The translations under genes were made by a program, and so were the position numbers. The notes under the pieces were generated by a model, which ran no database searches, had not been told where the DNA came from, and saw only the letters and a program-made list of their open reading frames with translations. From positions 558,001 through 622,000 of the forward strand of contig CANLSF010000003.1 of assembly GCA_947493695.1 (NCBI GenBank): DNA of 64,000 bases. The letters are read 5' to 3'. The number at the start of each line of letters is the position of its first letter. The stretch's first letter is position 1. Shown here in pieces: positions 25,229 through 34,876 of this stretch. This DNA is from an uncultured Kiloniellaceae bacterium (GTDB lineage Bacteria > Pseudomonadota > Alphaproteobacteria > Kiloniellales > Kiloniellaceae).

Positions 25229-25849
25229 TCACCAGGTAATTCGCACCGGGGACATCGCCCAGACCATTGCGGCTTCGGCGTTTGCGCGGTTGCGGAAACG
25301 GTGTGCGATCGCAGAAGGGTAGGAAAAACTGTCACCTGCCTTAAGCACAATAATCTCGTCTTCCAGCCGCAGTTCGACTTCGCCTGAAAGCACAATGGCG
25401 TGCTGCTCACCTTCGAAGACGTAGGCCTCGAGTGGTTCGGGGGCGGCGCCGGAGACGGGCGGAAAGTGGGATAAAATCAGATAACACTGGCCCGACAGGC
25501 TGCTGGAGAGAAGCTCGTCTTCAAAACCGAGCTCTTCCGCGGACCGGGTGTACATCCCTGATAGCGATCTGCGATTTTCCGCCCGAACCACATGGCGTCG
25601 TTCCAGCGGTCCCTCGCCTGTTTGTTTGGGAAAGAACCAGGCCGCGTCGACCTCCAGAGCTTTGCTGATTTCATTCAAGAGCTCGACGGAAACCCGAGCG
25701 GTGCCAAGCTCGATCCGACTGAGATAGGCGGTCGAGCAGGACACCACATCGGACAGGCCTTTCAACGTCAGCCCACGTGCCTTGCGGACTTCACGAATTT
25801 CACTGCCGAGGCGCTGGGCGTCGGTTTCTGATGGTGGATGCGACATCAA
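25229..25849 (-). CDS. XRE-family regulator with C-terminal cupin domain
   Basis: A 206-residue protein with an N-terminal helix-turn-helix (EIREVRKARGLTLKGLSDVVSCSTAYLSRIELG, about 16-48) and a C-terminal cupin (EGEQHAIVLSGEVELRLEDEIIVLKAGDSFSYPSAIAHRFRN in pieces). Such regulators control adjacent amine, amino acid or aromatic catabolic operons. The gene is divergent from the LLM monooxygenase operon, 98 bases away, and is its likely regulator. Confidence 0.9.
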   Translation of the reverse strand: MMSHPPSETDAQRLGSEIREVRKARGLTLKGLSDVVSCSTAYLSRIELGTARVSVELLNEISKALEVDAAWFFPKQTGEGPLERRHVVRAENRRSLSGMYTRSAEELGFEDELLSSSLSGQCYLILSHFPPVSGAAPEPLEAYVFEGEQHAIVLSGEVELRLEDEIIVLKAGDSFSYPSAIAHRFRNRANAEAAMVWAMSPVRITW

Positions 25850-25865
25850 GAAGACTTAAAAGATT

Positions 25866-25924
25866 TTAGTTGATTTTTAAAGAAAAATTCTACTTAGTTG
25901 AAAATATAGTCATAATTCAACTGA
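25866..25924. promoter_or_regulatory. Repeated TTAGTTGA motifs before the LLM operon
   Basis: TTAGTTGA occurs directly at 25866-25873 and 25894-25901, and an inverted near-copy TCAACTGA lies at 25917-25924, giving an inverted pair with a 15-base centre. The stretch is AT-rich against a GC-rich background and sits between the XRE-cupin gene and the monooxygenase gene, which makes it a plausible operator/promoter region. Confidence 0.5.
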
Positions 25925-25947
25925 CAAATGACCTATGGGAGAAATCG

Positions 25948-27174
25948 ATGCGCTTTGATTTGATTGCCAATTTCAGTCCGGGTGAGACGATTCCCTGGGT
26001 CCGCACACTGGAGATGATCCTTGAGCAATGCTCTCTGGCTGAGCAGGCCGGCTTCACCACTGCGTGGTTTACCGAGCATCATTTTGCGCACAACGGCTAC
26101 ATGAATGCGCCGCCCAACCCGATCCAGATGTGCACGCATGTGGCCGCCCATTGTCCCACGCTCCGGGTCGGGACGTGTCCTATCGTCCTGCCGGACTGGC
26201 ACCCTCTCCGGGTTGCCGAGGATGTTGCAATGCTGGACAACATGTCGCTCGGGCGGGTCGATTTCGGCGTTGCCAAAGGAATCAACGAGCGCTCGACGAT
26301 TCAGTTCAACCGCAACGCGGACAGGCGGGACAACGCCAAGGTGATGGGGCTGTTCCAGGAGTCACTCGAGATTATCCTGAAGGCCTGGACACAAGAGACC
26401 TTCACCCACAAGGGCGAGTTCTATCAGTTCCCCGTTCCGGGCTGGAAAGAAACCAACCGCTTTTTCGAACCTTTGGACCCCCGCTACCATGATGCAGACG
26501 GTGAATATAAGGCAATGTATATCCATCCGCGCCCCTATCAGCCGGGGCATCCGCCGGTATGGTTGATGTCCAACGCGCCTCCCACCTTCAAACTGGCGGG
26601 CGAAAAGGGCTGGGGTGTCATCTCCATGTCGTCGGCACCCAGACGGACGCTGGCCTGCTGGGAACCTTACCGGGATGCCCTATCGAGCCACGAAGGGCGA
26701 GAGGTCAAGCTCGGCGAAGGCGTCGGTGTCTGCACCGCCTTTTATGTCGGCGAGACGATGGAAGAGGCGATTGACACTATCCGACCCAGCATCAACGCCT
26801 ACTACGAGTTCCTTGGAGGCTCACGGCCTGCGGGGGAATGGACCAAGCACGGCTATCTGGATGTTGGCGAAGAGATGACCCCTGAGGATGAGGCCATGGA
26901 CTGGTTCGACTTCCTCAACAAGCGCGGCATCATTGTGGTCGGCGACGCAGAGTTTGTGGCTGAGAAGTTCGCCGAAAAACAGGAAACCACCGGCCTCGAT
27001 CACCTCGTGCTGATGCAGCAATATACCGGCGTGCCCTATGCGAAGATTCTCGCCAGCTGGAACCGTCTGTTCGAACAGGTGGTGCCGAAATTCGGCACAC
27101 AGTCCATTGTACAACAACGGGCCGCCACGCAAAAACATGCCATCGAACAGAAGGGAGAGCTGGAGCATGCTTGA
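25948..27174 (+). CDS. LLM-class flavin-dependent monooxygenase
   Basis: A 408-residue luciferase-like (LLM) oxidoreductase. GFTTAWFTEHHF near residue 45 is the family motif, followed by VGTCPIVLPDWHPLRVAEDVAMLDNMSLGRVDFGVAKG. It should use reduced flavin and O2 to oxygenate an organic substrate; the flavin reductase two genes downstream is the obvious electron donor. ATG 25948 has GGGAGA 5 bases upstream and is preferred to an open extension from 25870. First gene of a five-gene operon with 4-8 base overlaps between several members. Confidence 0.93.
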   Translation: MRFDLIANFSPGETIPWVRTLEMILEQCSLAEQAGFTTAWFTEHHFAHNGYMNAPPNPIQMCTHVAAHCPTLRVGTCPIVLPDWHPLRVAEDVAMLDNMSLGRVDFGVAKGINERSTIQFNRNADRRDNAKVMGLFQESLEIILKAWTQETFTHKGEFYQFPVPGWKETNRFFEPLDPRYHDADGEYKAMYIHPRPYQPGHPPVWLMSNAPPTFKLAGEKGWGVISMSSAPRRTLACWEPYRDALSSHEGREVKLGEGVGVCTAFYVGETMEEAIDTIRPSINAYYEFLGGSRPAGEWTKHGYLDVGEEMTPEDEAMDWFDFLNKRGIIVVGDAEFVAEKFAEKQETTGLDHLVLMQQYTGVPYAKILASWNRLFEQVVPKFGTQSIVQQRAATQKHAIEQKGELEHA

Positions 27175-27844
27175 GATCTGGGGACGCCCCTACTCTTCCA
27201 ACGTGATCCCGGTGATCTGGACCGCCAACGAACTGGGCCTCGACTACAGCCTGCAACTGGCGGGCGGCAGCTTCGGCAAGCTCGACAGCGACAGCTACGC
27301 GCGCATCAATCCCAACCGCATGATCCCGGCGATCCGGGATGGCGACTTCGCCCTCTGGGAGAGCCACGCCATCGTGCGTTACCTTTGCGGCCGCTACGCC
27401 GGGGGCAGGTTTTGTCCCGACGACCCCGAAAGCCGTGCGGTCGCAGATCAATGGATGGAATGGTCCGGGTCGCGCGCCTTCCCTCCGGTGATTCAACTCT
27501 TCTTTGCCACCGTGCGCACCCAGCCCGACAACCGCGATCCGGTGAAGATCGCCAGCTTGCGGGATGACGCGAGCAAAGTCCTGGCGCTGCTCGACAAACA
27601 TCTGGCCAGTCGCGCATACGTCGCAGGGGATAATTTCACCATGGGCGACATCCCCCTGGGATGTGTGGCCTATCGTTACTTCAATGTAGAGGTTGAGCGG
27701 CCCAGCCTGCCCAATCTGGAGGCCTGGTATCAGCGCCTATGCGAACGGCCGGCCTACCAGGATCATGTCATGCGCTTCTTCGGCACCAATCCGGAGGAAT
27801 GGCAGGCTCTGGAAAAAGCCTGTGCCTCCGAAGGCGTGCTCTGA
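27167..27844 (+). CDS. Glutathione S-transferase family protein
   Basis: A 225-residue GST: thioredoxin-like N-terminal domain (GRPYSSNVIPVIWTANELGLDY, IPAIRDGDFALWESHAIVRYLCGRY with the gamma-glutamyl-binding Glu-Ser) and an all-helical C-terminal domain (YVAGDNFTMGDIPLGC). It overlaps the monooxygenase stop by 8 bases and the flavin reductase start by 1 base, so it belongs to the pathway, for example conjugating, isomerising or removing a group from an electrophilic intermediate. Confidence 0.92.
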   Translation: MLEIWGRPYSSNVIPVIWTANELGLDYSLQLAGGSFGKLDSDSYARINPNRMIPAIRDGDFALWESHAIVRYLCGRYAGGRFCPDDPESRAVADQWMEWSGSRAFPPVIQLFFATVRTQPDNRDPVKIASLRDDASKVLALLDKHLASRAYVAGDNFTMGDIPLGCVAYRYFNVEVERPSLPNLEAWYQRLCERPAYQDHVMRFFGTNPEEWQALEKACASEGVL

Positions 27845-28329
27845 TGGACGTGAAAGATTATCGCCGCGCGCTCGGCGCCTTCCCCACGGGCGTGACCATT
27901 GTGACCGCCTTCGACGAGACAGGGGAGCCCTGGGGACTGACAGCCAACTCCTTTACCTCGGTCTCTCTGGAACCGCCGGTGATCTCGGTCTGTATCGCCA
28001 AATCGGGGCGGGTGTTCCCAGCGCTCAAACATTCGAACCGCTTTGCCGTGAACATCCTCTCGGCAGACCAGCAGGACCTTGCGATGCATTTCGCAAGCAA
28101 GGCCGAGAACCGCTTCACAGGCACGCAATGGGAGGCAAACCCAAGCGGCGCCCCGCTCCTGCCCGGCGCCTCGGCCCGACTTGATTGCAGAGTGCATGCC
28201 CGCATCGATGCGGGTGACCACGAAATCCTCCTGGGACAGGTCGACAGCTATGACCACAGTCCCATCGCACCATTAGCCTTTTGCCGCGGTAGCTTCTTTG
28301 CCGTCCCCCAACCGGAGGCCAAGATATGA
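27844..28329 (+). CDS. Flavin reductase (HpaC-like)
   Basis: A 161-residue flavin reductase: GAFPTGVTIVTAFDETGEPWGLTANSFTSVSLEPPVISVCI is the flavin-binding region and the C-terminal part ends with the typical CRGSFF. It supplies reduced FMN or FAD from NAD(P)H to a two-component monooxygenase, here most likely the LLM enzyme of the same operon. The start ATG overlaps the GST stop by one base. Confidence 0.92.
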   Translation: MDVKDYRRALGAFPTGVTIVTAFDETGEPWGLTANSFTSVSLEPPVISVCIAKSGRVFPALKHSNRFAVNILSADQQDLAMHFASKAENRFTGTQWEANPSGAPLLPGASARLDCRVHARIDAGDHEILLGQVDSYDHSPIAPLAFCRGSFFAVPQPEAKI

Positions 28330-29207
28330 GCGACGCCCTGACCTACCACACGCGCTTCACGCCGGAAGAATTCGACGCACAATACAATTTGCGCGCCGGG
28401 CGTCCGGATTACGAAGTGACCGTCATTCCCGGTTGGACGAACGCCAGCGAGACAGCACGTGCCACGCTCGACTGTGCAACCGATATTCGCTACGGCGAAG
28501 GCGAGAAACAAAAACTCGACGTCTTCCGCTGCGGTGATCGCTCTGCGCCGACACTGGTCTATTTCCACGGTGGATACTGGCAGCGCGGCGACAAGTCGGT
28601 CTATTCCTTCCTTGCTACGCCCTTCGTGGCCGCGCGCGTCAATGTCGTCGTGGTCGGCTATGACCTCTGTCCCGCCGTGACCATTACCCGCATCTCAGAA
28701 GAGGCGCGCGAAGCGATGACATATATCTGGCGCGAAGCCGCTGACCTGCAGATCAACCCGGACCGGATCACGGTCATGGGTCATTCAGCGGGCGGTCATA
28801 TTACTCAGATGATGATGGCGACCGCTTGGACGAGCGTAGGTACCGATCTGCCCGCCGACCTCATCAAGGCGGGTATCCCTGTCTCGCCGCTCAGTTACCT
28901 GGAGCCCGTGCGCCTGACCGAGGCGCTCAACGCAGGCATCCGTATGGATCCGGCAGAGGCCCAGGCCGAAAGCCCCATGACCAAGCACCCGCCCTGCACC
29001 AACGCACCACAGCTCGTCGTCGTGGGCGGCGCCGAGACCCAGGAGTTCCATCGCCAGGCTCGAATGTACAGCGAGAAATACGCCACTCCCGCACGCCCCA
29101 TGGAAGTCTATATCGTGCCCGGCGTGGACCATTTCGACGAACTCAACGTACTTGCCGACCCGGGAAGTCCGTTCTTCGCCAAGACCTGCGCCATGCTTGG
29201 CCTTTAA
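28326..29207 (+). CDS. Alpha/beta hydrolase, arylformamidase-like
   Basis: A 293-residue alpha/beta hydrolase with the HGGYWQRGDKS oxyanion motif and the GHSAGGH nucleophile elbow; the C-terminal PGVDHFDELN gives the catalytic histidine. HGGYW and GHSAGGH together are characteristic of kynurenine formamidase (arylformamidase)-like enzymes. It could hydrolyse an N-formyl or other N-acyl aromatic amine, which would fit the aminoaromatic ring-cleavage gene 5 kb downstream; that link is inference. It overlaps the reductase by 4 bases. Confidence 0.88.
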   Translation: MSDALTYHTRFTPEEFDAQYNLRAGRPDYEVTVIPGWTNASETARATLDCATDIRYGEGEKQKLDVFRCGDRSAPTLVYFHGGYWQRGDKSVYSFLATPFVAARVNVVVVGYDLCPAVTITRISEEAREAMTYIWREAADLQINPDRITVMGHSAGGHITQMMMATAWTSVGTDLPADLIKAGIPVSPLSYLEPVRLTEALNAGIRMDPAEAQAESPMTKHPPCTNAPQLVVVGGAETQEFHRQARMYSEKYATPARPMEVYIVPGVDHFDELNVLADPGSPFFAKTCAMLGL

Positions 29208-29218
29208 GGAGCCCCCAG

Positions 29219-29593
29219 ATGACCGAGTTGACGAGAGAGCTGGTGGACGCCGTAGGCGACGCCTTCAACGCAAACGATATCGACGCGGTGATGCAGTACT
29301 TCGCGCCCGATGCAGTGTTCGATCACGCTGTTGGGCCCGAAGTCCATGGTGTCCGCTTCGAGGGCGCGGGGAAAATCCGAGAGGTCTTTGCAGGTCTTTT
29401 CAAAAAGGTCGAAAAGGTGCATTGGGTCACGCTGGCCTGTGGCATCGTGGGATCGAAGGCCTACTGCGAGTACCGCCGGACCGCAACACACCGGGATGGC
29501 ACGGCGGAAGAATTTCTAAGCATCGATATCCTCACCTTCAAAGATGGGCTCATCGTCCATAAAGATACTTACTACAAGCAGCGAACAGCTTGA
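29219..29593 (+). CDS. SnoaL/NTF2-like protein
   Basis: A 124-residue single-domain NTF2-fold protein: VDAVGDAFNANDIDAVMQYFAPDAVFDHAVGPEVHGVRFEGAGKIREVFAGLF is the typical helix-strand start and IDILTFKDGLIVHKDTYYKQ the closing strands. Such proteins are isomerases, dehydratases or cyclases or simply ligand binders. AAGGAG lies about 8 bases upstream. Last gene of the monooxygenase operon. Confidence 0.88.
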   Translation: MTELTRELVDAVGDAFNANDIDAVMQYFAPDAVFDHAVGPEVHGVRFEGAGKIREVFAGLFKKVEKVHWVTLACGIVGSKAYCEYRRTATHRDGTAEEFLSIDILTFKDGLIVHKDTYYKQRTA

Positions 29594-29619
29594 AGCCTTG
29601 CATAGGAACTTAGCCCGGG

Positions 29620-29648
29620 CGGCGCCTCCGGCTTGATCGGCGGCGCCG
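29620..29648. terminator. Possible terminator hairpin between convergent genes
   Basis: CGGCGCC (29620-29626) and GGCGCCG (29642-29648) form a 7-bp GC-rich stem followed on the plus strand by TTATTTCC. It sits in the 84-bp convergent gap after the SnoaL-like gene. The loop is 15 bases and the T run is interrupted, so it is only a moderate candidate. Confidence 0.4.
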
Positions 29649-29677
29649 TTATTTCCGCAAGGCGCAATCGTGCGAGA

Positions 29678-30172
29678 TCAGGACTTTTCCATAAGTCTCG
29701 TGTGGCAACAGCCGGTTTTTCCCGGTGCCCAGGTCTCGAGTTCATAGTCGAAGCCGGCCTCCTCCCACACCGCTTTATCGAAGGCCGTTGCACAGCTCAG
29801 GAGCGTACAGACCTCTTCATCGCTGCAGCCCATATCGAGCCAGCCATCCTTGAGCGGGCAGGTCATCATCTGAACATCAAGACAACTGTCACTGATCTCC
29901 CTGACCTCGGGCGAATAGGTCGCGCCTTCGTCCGGCCCCCTAAAAAACGCATCGAGCATTCCCTGGAAATCACGGGGTGCGAGATGCGCCAGCGATGCGC
30001 CGACTTCGAGCCCATGTGCCCGACTGGCGCTTTGCATCACGCTGATCGCTTCGGTTTCGCCGTAGCGCTGTGACAACTCGCGAAATACGGCGAGATAGAT
30101 CCTGGCGCGATCTCTCACCGCACCGTAATGAAGCGAGTGCTGCTCGGTTCCGATGTTTCCAGTCTGCGTCAT
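29678..30172 (-). CDS. ATC-hydrolase-like protein (L-2-amino-thiazoline-4-carboxylate hydrolase family)
   Basis: About 164 residues matching the family of L-2-amino-Delta2-thiazoline-4-carboxylate hydrolase in its cysteine-containing core: SDSCLDVQMMTCPLKDGWLDMGCSDEEVCTLLSC and the C-terminal GKTGCCHTRL. The founding enzyme opens a thiazoline ring in cysteine synthesis from ATC, but most relatives are uncharacterised. The gene overlaps the RidA-like gene by 4 bases and is cotranscribed with it, so a joint role on a nitrogen-containing intermediate is likely. Confidence 0.75.
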   Translation of the reverse strand: MTQTGNIGTEQHSLHYGAVRDRARIYLAVFRELSQRYGETEAISVMQSASRAHGLEVGASLAHLAPRDFQGMLDAFFRGPDEGATYSPEVREISDSCLDVQMMTCPLKDGWLDMGCSDEEVCTLLSCATAFDKAVWEEAGFDYELETWAPGKTGCCHTRLMEKS

Positions 30173-30552
30173 TCTGCTGCCACCGCTTCAATTTCCAATA
30201 ACCAGGCTTCGTCGAAAATACCGGCGATGATCACCGTCAGGGCCGGTTCGTACTCGCCCAGGATCTTGCGTCGCACTGCGCTGTTTTCGGCCCGGTACTT
30301 TCGGTCCGACAGATAGGTGGTATGCCGCACGATGTTGCCCATTCCCATACCCGCCGCTTTGAGCTGAGCCTCGACATTCGCCCAGGCCTGCTCCGCCTGT
30401 TCGACAAAGCTCTCCGGAAGCGATCCATCCGGCCGCACCGGTATCTGCCCGCTGACATAAAGTGTCCGCGTTGTATCTGATACGGCCACACCCTGCGAAT
30501 ACCCGCTCTTCAAATCATGGGCTTGTGGTGAAGAGATATAATCCAAAGTCAT
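30169..30552 (-). CDS. RidA-family protein lacking the usual arginine
   Basis: A 127-residue RidA/YjgF-fold protein: SQGVAVSDTTRTLYVSGQIPVRPDGSLP and VRHTTYLSDRKYR are typical. In canonical RidA imine deaminases the segment before the last strands reads PARSTV with a catalytic arginine; here the corresponding stretch is EPALTVI, so the arginine is absent. Relatives in aromatic pathways act as 2-aminomuconate deaminases, but this is not proven here. It is the first gene of a two-gene operon divergent from a short LysR. Confidence 0.85.
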   Translation of the reverse strand: MTLDYISSPQAHDLKSGYSQGVAVSDTTRTLYVSGQIPVRPDGSLPESFVEQAEQAWANVEAQLKAAGMGMGNIVRHTTYLSDRKYRAENSAVRRKILGEYEPALTVIIAGIFDEAWLLEIEAVAAE

Positions 30553-30637
30553 GTATAGTCTTCTTTCGTTGCTCGATACCTGGCTGCAAGGCTACTGGTC
30601 GAAAGCGATACCTCACAAAGCAGAAGACCTCTCCCGG

Positions 30638-30658
30638 AGACTTAGAATTACTAAGTCT
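30638..30658. promoter_or_regulatory. Perfect palindrome between ridA-like and short lysR genes
   Basis: AGACTTAG-N5-CTAAGTCT is a perfect 21-bp inverted repeat lying in the 160-bp divergent region, 55 bases upstream of the lysR start and 86 bases upstream of the RidA-like start. It contains the T-N11-A pattern and is the likely binding site of the adjacent LysR-type protein. Confidence 0.7.
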
Positions 30659-30712
30659 GCAGCTGCGGTCTCTTGTGTCATTCTGGCCTGAGTGGAGACG
30701 GAAAGAGACGAA

Positions 30713-31342
30713 ATGACCTACAGGCTTCCATCCCTGAATACGCTGCGCGCTTTCGAGGCCGCGGCCCGGCACCTCAGCTTCAAGACCGCGGCAAGCGAGC
30801 TCGGCGTGACCGCCGGTGCCGTGAGTCAGCAGGTAAAGAAACTTGAAAACTCATTGGGCGTCGCACTCTTCCGCCGTCTGCCGCACGGGCTGCTGCTGAC
30901 CCGCGAAGGTGAGACCTATCTGCCCTCAATCACAAAGGTCTTTGAGGATCTGACCGACGCCACGGAAGCCATCGCTCCCCGGATCAACAGCAAGAAGTTC
31001 CGGGTCGGTATCTGCTCACAGGTTAAGGCAATGCTGCCGGAGAATTGGCCGAACCACAGCGAGAACCTGCGGAACCACGTCCGGGACTGGGTGGAAACCA
31101 GAGATGTCGAGAAACTCAGGACCGACGAAATAGACTGTCTCATCCGACCGGGCGGAGGTCCCTACGCGGAGCTCGCCCTCGTCATCATCCCTGGCACAGG
31201 CAGCGCAGAAGCCTGGCACTTTGTGTGCAAACCCGGTCTGGCCGACTGCAGTCAGTCCAAGGCCATCCTGCAGGACCTGATGCGCATCCGCAGCGAAGAT
31301 CCAGGTTCCGTTCATGCCGTTCGTCTTTCACCCGGCAACTAA
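30713..31342 (+). CDS. Shortened LysR-family regulator (GcvA-like DNA-binding domain)
   Basis: The N-terminal 60-70 residues are a clear GcvA-type helix-turn-helix (YRLPSLNTLRAFEAAARHLSFKTAASELGVTAGAVSQQVKKLE). The effector domain is short: the whole protein has about 209 residues instead of about 300, and the recognisable part (FRVGICSQVKAMLPENW, IDCLIRPGGGPY) covers roughly one lobe, RD-I. The second lobe seems to be missing. There is no sign of a broken downstream remnant before the next gene. It may bind its palindrome constitutively or sense a ligand differently. Confidence 0.8.
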   Translation: MTYRLPSLNTLRAFEAAARHLSFKTAASELGVTAGAVSQQVKKLENSLGVALFRRLPHGLLLTREGETYLPSITKVFEDLTDATEAIAPRINSKKFRVGICSQVKAMLPENWPNHSENLRNHVRDWVETRDVEKLRTDEIDCLIRPGGGPYAELALVIIPGTGSAEAWHFVCKPGLADCSQSKAILQDLMRIRSEDPGSVHAVRLSPGN

Positions 31343-31363
31343 CGCAGCAGACGGAACCCGGAC

Positions 31364-32623
31364 TCAGATCAGGGTGGTGGAAAGACTTGCGAAGTAACTC
31401 AGAAGAATCAGAACAAGACCGACCCCCAGCAGGAACGGCCAAAGCGCTTTCAGAATGGCGCCGGGTGATGTCTCGCTCATGGAAGACGCGATATAGAGTC
31501 CGATCCCAACGGGCGGCGTCAAGAGGCCCAAAACCAGGTTCAGGCAAATCACGACACCGAATTGATAGGGGCTGATGTCGTAATTACCCGTCGCAATCGG
31601 CAGGAGGATCGGGGTGATAAGGATGATCGCCGCGATACCGTCTATTACCATTCCGACCAGCAACAAGGCGGCGTTGACGATCAGAAAAAACAGGAATGGA
31701 TCGGACGTGATCGCGGTAAGCAGGCCGGCGAGCTTTTGCGGTATTTCTTCATAGATGATGACCCAGCCGAAAACGCTCGCGGCTGAGATCATGAAGATGA
31801 TCATGGATGCGTTCACGGCGGTCCGCTTGAACATCTTGCCGAGCTGTCCGGGCTTCAGTTCGCCGTAAACCAGCCAGCCCACAACAAAAGCGATCAATGA
31901 CGCTATCGCCGCTGACTCTGTGGGAGTCGCGATGCCAAAGAGGATCCCCCCAATGATCGCCAGGGGAATCAGGAGCGCCGGCAAGGCTTCAAGCACTGCA
32001 CGGGCGGCGTCTTTGGGTGTCATCCAGACACCCTTGGGAAACTGCTGCCGCCAGCCGACAATCGTGATCACGAACGCAAAGGTCAGCGCCAGCAGCAGCC
32101 CGGGGATAATCCCGGCAATGAACATTTCGCCGATTGGGACTTGAGCCAGCACACCGAAGATCACAAACATCATCGAGGGAGGAATGACGGGCGCAAGCAG
32201 GCCTCCTGCGGCAGTGGTCGCGGCGGAAAATCCCTTGTCATAACCTTCGTCTGCCATTGCGGGCACCATGGCGCGTGACATAACCGCAATCTGCGCGGTG
32301 GCCGAGCCGATGATCGCCGCCATAAACATATTGGCCAGCAGGTTGATATAGGCCAAGCCACCCCGAAAACCGCCGACAAAAACCCGCGCCATATTTACCA
32401 GGCGCTTGGTCATGCCGCCTTCGTTCATCAGCTCCCCGGTCAGCATGAAGAGCGGAATAGCCAAAAGGCCGTAGTTCTCCAGACCGGCAAACATCTTCTG
32501 CATAAAGCTGTCGTAGAGTACGGTGTTTCCGCTTTCCCAGATGTACCAGACGGCTGTGACCACCAACACGATGGCGACCGGGACGGATAGAAACAGCGCG
32601 GCCAGGAAGACGAAGGGACTCAT
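31364..32623 (-). CDS. dctM: TRAP transporter large permease (DctM), second system
   Basis: About 419 residues, hydrophobic throughout, with IIGSATAQIAVMSRAMVPAMADEGYDKGFSAATTAAGGLLAPVIPPSMMFVIFG in pieces and NLVLGLLTPPVGIGLYI near the end, all DctM signatures. The ATG of MSPFVFLAALF at 32623 overlaps the dctQ stop by 4 bases; a longer frame upstream would lie inside dctQ. Membrane translocation subunit of the second TRAP carrier. Confidence 0.94.
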   Translation of the reverse strand: MSPFVFLAALFLSVPVAIVLVVTAVWYIWESGNTVLYDSFMQKMFAGLENYGLLAIPLFMLTGELMNEGGMTKRLVNMARVFVGGFRGGLAYINLLANMFMAAIIGSATAQIAVMSRAMVPAMADEGYDKGFSAATTAAGGLLAPVIPPSMMFVIFGVLAQVPIGEMFIAGIIPGLLLALTFAFVITIVGWRQQFPKGVWMTPKDAARAVLEALPALLIPLAIIGGILFGIATPTESAAIASLIAFVVGWLVYGELKPGQLGKMFKRTAVNASMIIFMISAASVFGWVIIYEEIPQKLAGLLTAITSDPFLFFLIVNAALLLVGMVIDGIAAIILITPILLPIATGNYDISPYQFGVVICLNLVLGLLTPPVGIGLYIASSMSETSPGAILKALWPFLLGVGLVLILLSYFASLSTTLI

Positions 32624-33153
32624 TCGGCTTCTTCCTGCGGCGGCCCGCCAAGCAGATGCATTGTCGAATGCAACACCGCCCCAATCGCAAAGAGCCACAT
32701 CACACTCCAGAAGAGATATTTCGGATATCCCAGGGTCGATGTCGGCTCGGCATAGATGAAGTTAAAGGTTTGGCTCTGAAACGCTTTGATGTCGAAATCC
32801 GCGCCCGCAAGTTCAAGAGGCAGGAACCAGCGCCAACAGAACCAGAGCATTGCAAGTGCGAAGGCGAAAACCACGATGTTTACAGCTTGTACAATCACGG
32901 CTTTGGCCTTTGGGGACACCGCATCGGGAAGCAGGGTAACAGCAACCGCATTGCGGTGATGAAGGGCCGCGGACGCCCCCAGAAAGGTCATCCATATCAT
33001 TGCGTAGATCGCAAGTTCGTCGACCCAAAAGAGTGCGCTGCCGGCTGTTCGCGTAACGACATTGAGTAAAACCAATGCCGTCACGCAGATCGCCAACACA
33101 GCAGCGCACCAGAGTTCAATACGCGCCCAGACCGCTGATAACCGATAGAGCAT
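32620..33153 (-). CDS. dctQ: TRAP transporter small permease (DctQ), second system
   Basis: A 177-residue four-helix membrane protein with the DctQ pattern VVTRTAGSALFWVDELAIYAMIWMTFLGASAALHHRNAVAV. It is translationally coupled to dctM. An intrinsic terminator stands between it and dctP. Confidence 0.92.
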   Translation of the reverse strand: MLYRLSAVWARIELWCAAVLAICVTALVLLNVVTRTAGSALFWVDELAIYAMIWMTFLGASAALHHRNAVAVTLLPDAVSPKAKAVIVQAVNIVVFAFALAMLWFCWRWFLPLELAGADFDIKAFQSQTFNFIYAEPTSTLGYPKYLFWSVMWLFAIGAVLHSTMHLLGGPPQEEAE

Positions 33154-33164
33154 AGCCCCTCACG

Positions 33165-33195
33165 AAAAAAGGCGCAGGTGCGATTACCCGCGCCT
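33165..33195 (-). terminator. Terminator between dctP and dctQ (second TRAP operon)
   Basis: Read on the minus strand, AGGCGCGGGT (33195-33186) pairs with ACCTGCGCCT (33179-33170) over 10 bp with one G-U pair and a 6-base loop, followed by TTTTTTC. It is placed between the binding-protein gene and the permease genes exactly as in the first TRAP operon. Confidence 0.85.
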
Positions 33196-33216
33196 CTGTG
33201 AATCATTTTCGTTTTG

Positions 33217-34203
<987 letters not shown>

Positions 34204-34226
34204 TTATTTCTTTGATTTTTTTTGCA

Positions 34227-34781
<555 letters not shown>

Positions 34782-34860
34782 CTAACAAAAACTTCCATGA
34801 GTTTATCTATAACTGCAAAGGATAACTCGGCATCTAGATATCGAATTTAATTATATCGCG

Positions 34861-34875
34861 GTGTGGATTTCACAC
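34861..34875. repeat. Small inverted repeat between the DapA-like and HAO genes
   Basis: GTGTG-N5-CACAC lies immediately after the DapA-like stop, in the 107-bp gap before the dioxygenase start. The gap also holds an AT-rich GATAT/ATATC repeat (about 34837-34856). It may be a weak hairpin or an internal promoter/operator. Confidence 0.3.
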
Positions 34876-34876
34876 G

